Shown here piece by piece: positions 60,263 to 64,000 of a stretch of 64,000 nucleotides of DNA. The DNA comes from Sympetrum striolatum (taxonomy: Eukaryota; Arthropoda; Insecta; Odonata; Libellulidae). The notes under the pieces were generated by a model. That model saw only the letters and a program-made list of their open reading frames with translations. It was not told the origin of the DNA and did no database searches. A program made the position numbers and the translations under genes. Every line of letters begins with the position of its first letter. Within the stretch, counting starts at the first letter, position 1. The stretch spans positions 1,860,001 through 1,924,000 of the forward strand of contig OX388348.1 of NCBI GenBank assembly GCA_947579665.1, given 5' to 3'.

Positions 60263-62412
60263 GTGGTATTTCACTCATCTTCCGCTCTTCATTTAAACAA
60301 ACAGTTAGGTTCTTCTTTCTTAACTCAATGTTTGAAGTTCACTCATTGTCATCCTTCATTCTTCACCATTCATTCCTCTGCGCCTTTCATCCAAGCATCA
60401 TACCTTGAGTTCATTATTACATTCGCCATCCAATTCTTTTTCATTTGGATAGTCATATCGATGAATCCTTTTTTCAGAACCTCTAAGCACCTCTTCATTT
60501 CAAAATGTTATCTTCATATTTTATGCTTCTACAGAACAGAATAATCAAATACATGTCAATGTGTTGCCCATTTTCGTCACCCGGGTTCCATTTCACTGCC
60601 ATGCCTTGTTCTTCCATCTCAAAGCTTTTCATCAATCTCTTCCTAAGTTTTAAGTTTTTTCACGACTTAAAACATTTCTCTATTTTCTGCATGCCTGACT
60701 ACTTTGTATTATTCACAAAACTCCTCTCTCCCCTCTGAAATCTATTTCCCCACACTCGTAGATATTGAAATATTTCTTTTAGTCCCGTTCCACGTTTTAT
60801 TGAGGAAATAACTTAGTGCTTTTTTATCATTTCTCAATGTCGTTCCAATAAGAACAGCCAGAGAGCGTCGATTCTAATAGCTAAAATCAATAAAAATAAA
60901 TATTTTGGGTAATTATCATCATAAATATTTACATAAACATTAAAAAAAAAAGAAAAACACTATCTGGGGTCATATTGACAAAATGCTGCTCTCATTTGGA
61001 TAATTGTTTATTTGGGGTGAAAATTTAAATATTTTTTATTGATAAAGGGAGTGGGCGCGAGTGCCGAGAGTGGGTGATTGTTTATACATAATAAGGGAGA
61101 GGTCGCGAGTGTCGATGGGTGGTTTTTCGCGTTGCTGAGGGGCCGAAACGGGATTGAAAGAGTAAATAACGTTAAAACTTTTCGAGTCTTTTTGCATTAT
61201 TAGCAGCGTTGTTTGAATATGACCCCAAAATTCTCTGCATCATTAAGATCTTTCGATTGGCAAATAAACTTTGAATTATTTATTGTTAAAATGGATCTTT
61301 ATATATGTAGCTTTTTTTAACAAATATCTTACGTTCACCTAAAGTTGTATTCAATGATCGGTAAAATTGTGTTAAATCAAAGTCAGACACTATCATATGT
61401 TGAGGTTTGCTTGATTAGGCCATAGGAGTAATTTGTGCAATTTCACTCAACTTCCGCTCTTAATTTAAACAAACAGTTAGGTTCTTCTTTCTTAACTCAA
61501 TGTTTGAAGTTCACTCATTGTCATCCTTCATTCTTCACCACTCATTCCTCTGCGCCCTTCATCCAAGCATCATACCTTGAGTTCATTATTACATTCCCCA
61601 TCCAATTCTTTTTCATTTGGATAGTCATATCGATGAATCCTTTTTTCAGAACCTCTAAGCACCTCTTCATTTCAAAAGGTTATCTTCATATTTTATGCTG
61701 TAAATGCTGAAATCTATTTCCCCACACTCGTAGATATTGAAATATTTCTTTTAGTCCCGTTCCACGTTTTATTGAGGAAATAACTTAGTGCTTTTTTATC
61801 ATTTCTCATCGCGTTCCAATAAGAACAGCCAGAGAGCGTCGATTCTAATAGCTAAAATCAATAAAAATAAATATTTTGGGTAATTATCATTATTAATATT
61901 TGCATAAACATTTAAAAAAAAGAAAAACACTATCTGGGGTCATATTGACAAAATGCTGCTCTCATTTGGATAATTGTTATTTTGGGGTGAAAAATTAAAT
62001 ATTTTATATTGATAAAGGGAGTGGGCGCGAGTGCCGAAGGTGGGTGATTGTTTAAATATTATACATAATAAGGGAGAGGTCGCGAGTGTCGATGGGTGGT
62101 TTTTCGCGTTGCTGAGGGGCCGAAAGGGGAATGAAAGAGTAAATAACGTTAAAACTTTTCGAGTCTTGTTGCATTATTGGCAGCAATGTTTGAATATGAC
62201 CCCAAAATTCTTTGCATCATTAAGATCCTTCGATTGGCAAATAAACTTTGAATTATTTATTGTTAAAATTGATCTTTATATATGTAGCTTTTTTTTAACA
62301 AATATCTTACATTCACCTAAAGTTGTATTCAATGATCGGTAAAATTGTGTTAAATCAAAGTCAGCCACTATCATATGTTGAGGTTTGCTTGATTAGGCCA
62401 TAGGAGTAATTT
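60263..62412 (+). repeat. Higher-order unit 4, lacking A (B-T)
   Basis: B 1172 and T 978 bp only. The preceding T runs directly into this B monomer, consistent with unequal crossover that deleted one A monomer. Confidence 0.92.
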
Positions 62413-64000
62413 GTGCAATATCACTCATCCTCTGCTCTTCTAGTAATCAAACAGTTGGGTTCTCCTTTCTTAAATCAATGTTTGATGTTCACTCATTGTA
62501 GTCCTTCATTCTTCACCACTCATTCCTCTGCACCCTTCATCTTAGCATCATATCTTCAGTTCCTTATTACATTCCCTATCCAATTCTTCTTCATTTGGAT
62601 AGTCATATCAAGAATCTTTTTTTTAGATGCTTACCTCGAAGCACCTCTTCATTGCAAAATGTTATCTTCATATTTTATGCTTCTACAGAACAGAATAATC
62701 AAATACATGTCATTGTAATGCCTATTTTTCTCCCTCGGGTCCATTTCACTGCCATGCCTTGTTGCTTCCATCTCAAATCATTTCATCAATCTCTTCCTCA
62801 GTTTTACATTATTTCACGACTTAAAACATTCATCTACTCTCTGCATGCCTGTCTTTTCGCTTCGTATTATTCACATAACTCCTCTCTCCCCTCTGAAATC
62901 TATTTCCCCACACTCGTAGATATTGAAGTACTTCTTTTAGTTCTGTTCCATGTTTTATGGTGGAAATTACTTAGTGCTTTTTTATCATTTCTAAATGTCG
63001 TTCCACTAAGAACCGGGAGAGAGTTTCGATTCTAATACCAAAAATCAATTAAAATAAAAATTTTGGGTAATTATCTTCATTTATATTTGCGTAAATATTT
63101 GAAAAAAAAGAAATGCACTATCTGGGGTCTTATTGACCAAATGCTGCTCTCATATTTTTAATTGTTATTTTGGGGTGAAAATTTAAATATTTTTTATTGA
63201 TAAAGGGAGTGGGCGCGAGTGCCGAAGGAGGGTGATTGTTTAAATATTATACATAATAAGGGAGAGGTCGCGAGTGTCGATGGGTGGTTTTTCGCGTTGC
63301 TGAGGGGCCGAAAGGGGAATGAAAGATTAAATAACGTTAAAAATTTTCGAGTCTTGTTTCATTATTAGCAGCGTTGTTTGAATTTGACCCCAAAATTCTC
63401 TGCATCATTAAGATCTTTCGATTGGCAAATAAACTTTGAATTATTTATTCTTAAAATTGATCTTTATATATGTACCTTTTTTTTAACAAATATCTTACGT
63501 TCACCTAAAGTTGTATTCAATGATCGGTAAAATTGTGTTAAATCAAAGTCAGCCTCTATCATATGTTGAGGTTTGCTTGATTAGGCCATAGGAGTAATTT
63601 GTGGTATTTCACTCATCTTCCGCTCTTCATTTAAACAAACAGTTAGGTTCTTCTTTCTTAACTCAATGTTTGAAGTTCACTCATTGTCATCCTTCATTCT
63701 TCACCATTCATTCCTCTGCGCCTTTCATCCAAGCATCATACCTTGAGTTCATTATTACATTCGCCATCCAATTCTTTTTCATTTGGATAGTCATATCGAT
63801 GAATCCTTTTTTCAGAACCTCTAAGCACCTCTTCATTTCAAAATGTTATCTTCATATTTTATGCTTCTACAGAACAGAATAATCAAATACATGTCAATGT
63901 GTTGCCCATTTTCGTCACCCGGGTTCCATTTCACTGCCATGCCTTGTTCTTCCATCTCAAAGCTTTTCATCAATCTCTTCCTAAGTTTTAAGTTTCTTCA
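62413..64000 (+). repeat. Higher-order unit 5 (A, then B cut by window end)
   Basis: A 1188 bp, then B from 63601, same variants as in units 2 and 3. It continues beyond the window. Confidence 0.92.

Larger units (their letters stand above)
42655..64000 (+). repeat. Satellite array of ~1.17-1.19-kb monomers, head to tail
   Basis: Using the landmark TGCAATTTCACTC or its variants, monomers begin near 43172, 44362, 45540, 46726, 47897, 49075, 50251, 51439, 52610, 53588, 54775, 55948, 56926, 58114, 59286, 60263, 61435, 62413 and 63601. Most steps are 1171-1190 bp; four are 977-978 bp. All are in one orientation, and the array runs off the window. Each monomer has a pyrimidine-rich part (TTCATTCTTCACC), a G-rich part (GGGAGTGGGCGCGAGTGCCG) and a TTCGCGTTGCTGAGGGGCCG block. 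Many frames are open, but two overlapping frames are equally conserved, indicating composition and homogenisation instead of coding. Confidence 0.96.

Noticed and set aside
42655..64000. Conserved open frames of 90-175 codons in every satellite monomer as a protein family
   Set aside because: Two overlapping frames are equally open and conserved, residues follow the pyrimidine-rich composition (Phe, Ser, Leu, Pro), many starts are GTG, and conservation is explained by array homogenisation.
42655..64000. CENP-B box in the satellite monomer
   Set aside because: Every TTCG-containing block checked (TTCGCGTTGCTGAGG, TTCGATTGGCAAATA, TTCGATTCTAATA) fails the spacing of the consensus. The pogo-like transposase elsewhere in the window gives no link either.
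42655..64000. CRISPR array
   Set aside because: Repeat units are about 1.2 kb without short repeat-spacer alternation, and the DNA is eukaryotic.

Overview
The window is AT-rich animal DNA, most likely from an arthropod. The evidence is GT-AG introns, a decayed mitochondrial EF-Tu fragment, and wreckage of Polinton, CR1/Jockey-like LINE, Tc1, Tigger/pogo, hAT, piggyBac-like and Helitron-like elements. I cannot name the species. No intact host protein gene is visible; nearly everything recognisable is repeat, transposon or satellite, and most open frames are short and incidental.

Layout. 0.4-4.2 kb is a cluster of a 1.1-kb repeat family. Each copy carries six tRNA T-arm-like motifs about 150-176 bp apart, and two copies meet head to head as a spacer-free palindrome centred at 2984/2985. 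A short Helitron-like element follows (4205-4681). Three exons of a TUFM-like gene (domain II only) lie at 5781-5886, 6541-6645 and 13168-13312; two have broken frames. A BED-finger hAT remnant with an 8-bp target duplication sits at 13829-14551.

17.87-26.56 kb is a nest. Polinton DNA polymerase B is cut into a minus-strand N-terminal part (17870-19215) and a plus-strand continuation (26290-26560). This order fits one inversion of about 8.4 kb. Between them lies a minus-strand LINE (19222-25873), itself split between RT motifs A and B by a 4.6-kb element (20284-24893) with ~130-bp terminal inverted repeats and a GTAC target duplication. That element contains a Tc1-like transposase fragment with an apparent 102-bp intron and diverged copies of the T-arm repeat family.

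26.9-28.3 kb is a Tigger-like element with TA target sites. 28.8-33.1 kb holds small inverted repeats, a 77-bp Tc1-type MITE and a dispersed repeat family. 33164-36437 is a pogo/DDE_1-like transposon with very long (~580 bp) terminal inverted repeats, each containing a tRNA-like A-box/B-box block followed by T runs; its transposase has two frameshifts. 37.36-37.58 kb holds two direct piggyBac-like end sequences, and 38.40-39.07 kb another T-arm repeat copy.

From about 42.65 kb to the window end is a head-to-tail satellite of ~1.17-1.19-kb monomers. From 50251 on it has a trimeric higher-order unit (A 1188 + B 1172 + T 978 = about 3337 bp), one unit of which lacks A. Monomers are decayed at the left edge and highly homogenised to the right. 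The array continues past the window.

In functional terms the window looks like transposon-rich DNA bordering a satellite block. The most unusual signals are the phased T-arm-like hairpins, the long TIRs carrying Pol III-like boxes, the intron in the Tc1 fragment and the higher-order satellite.
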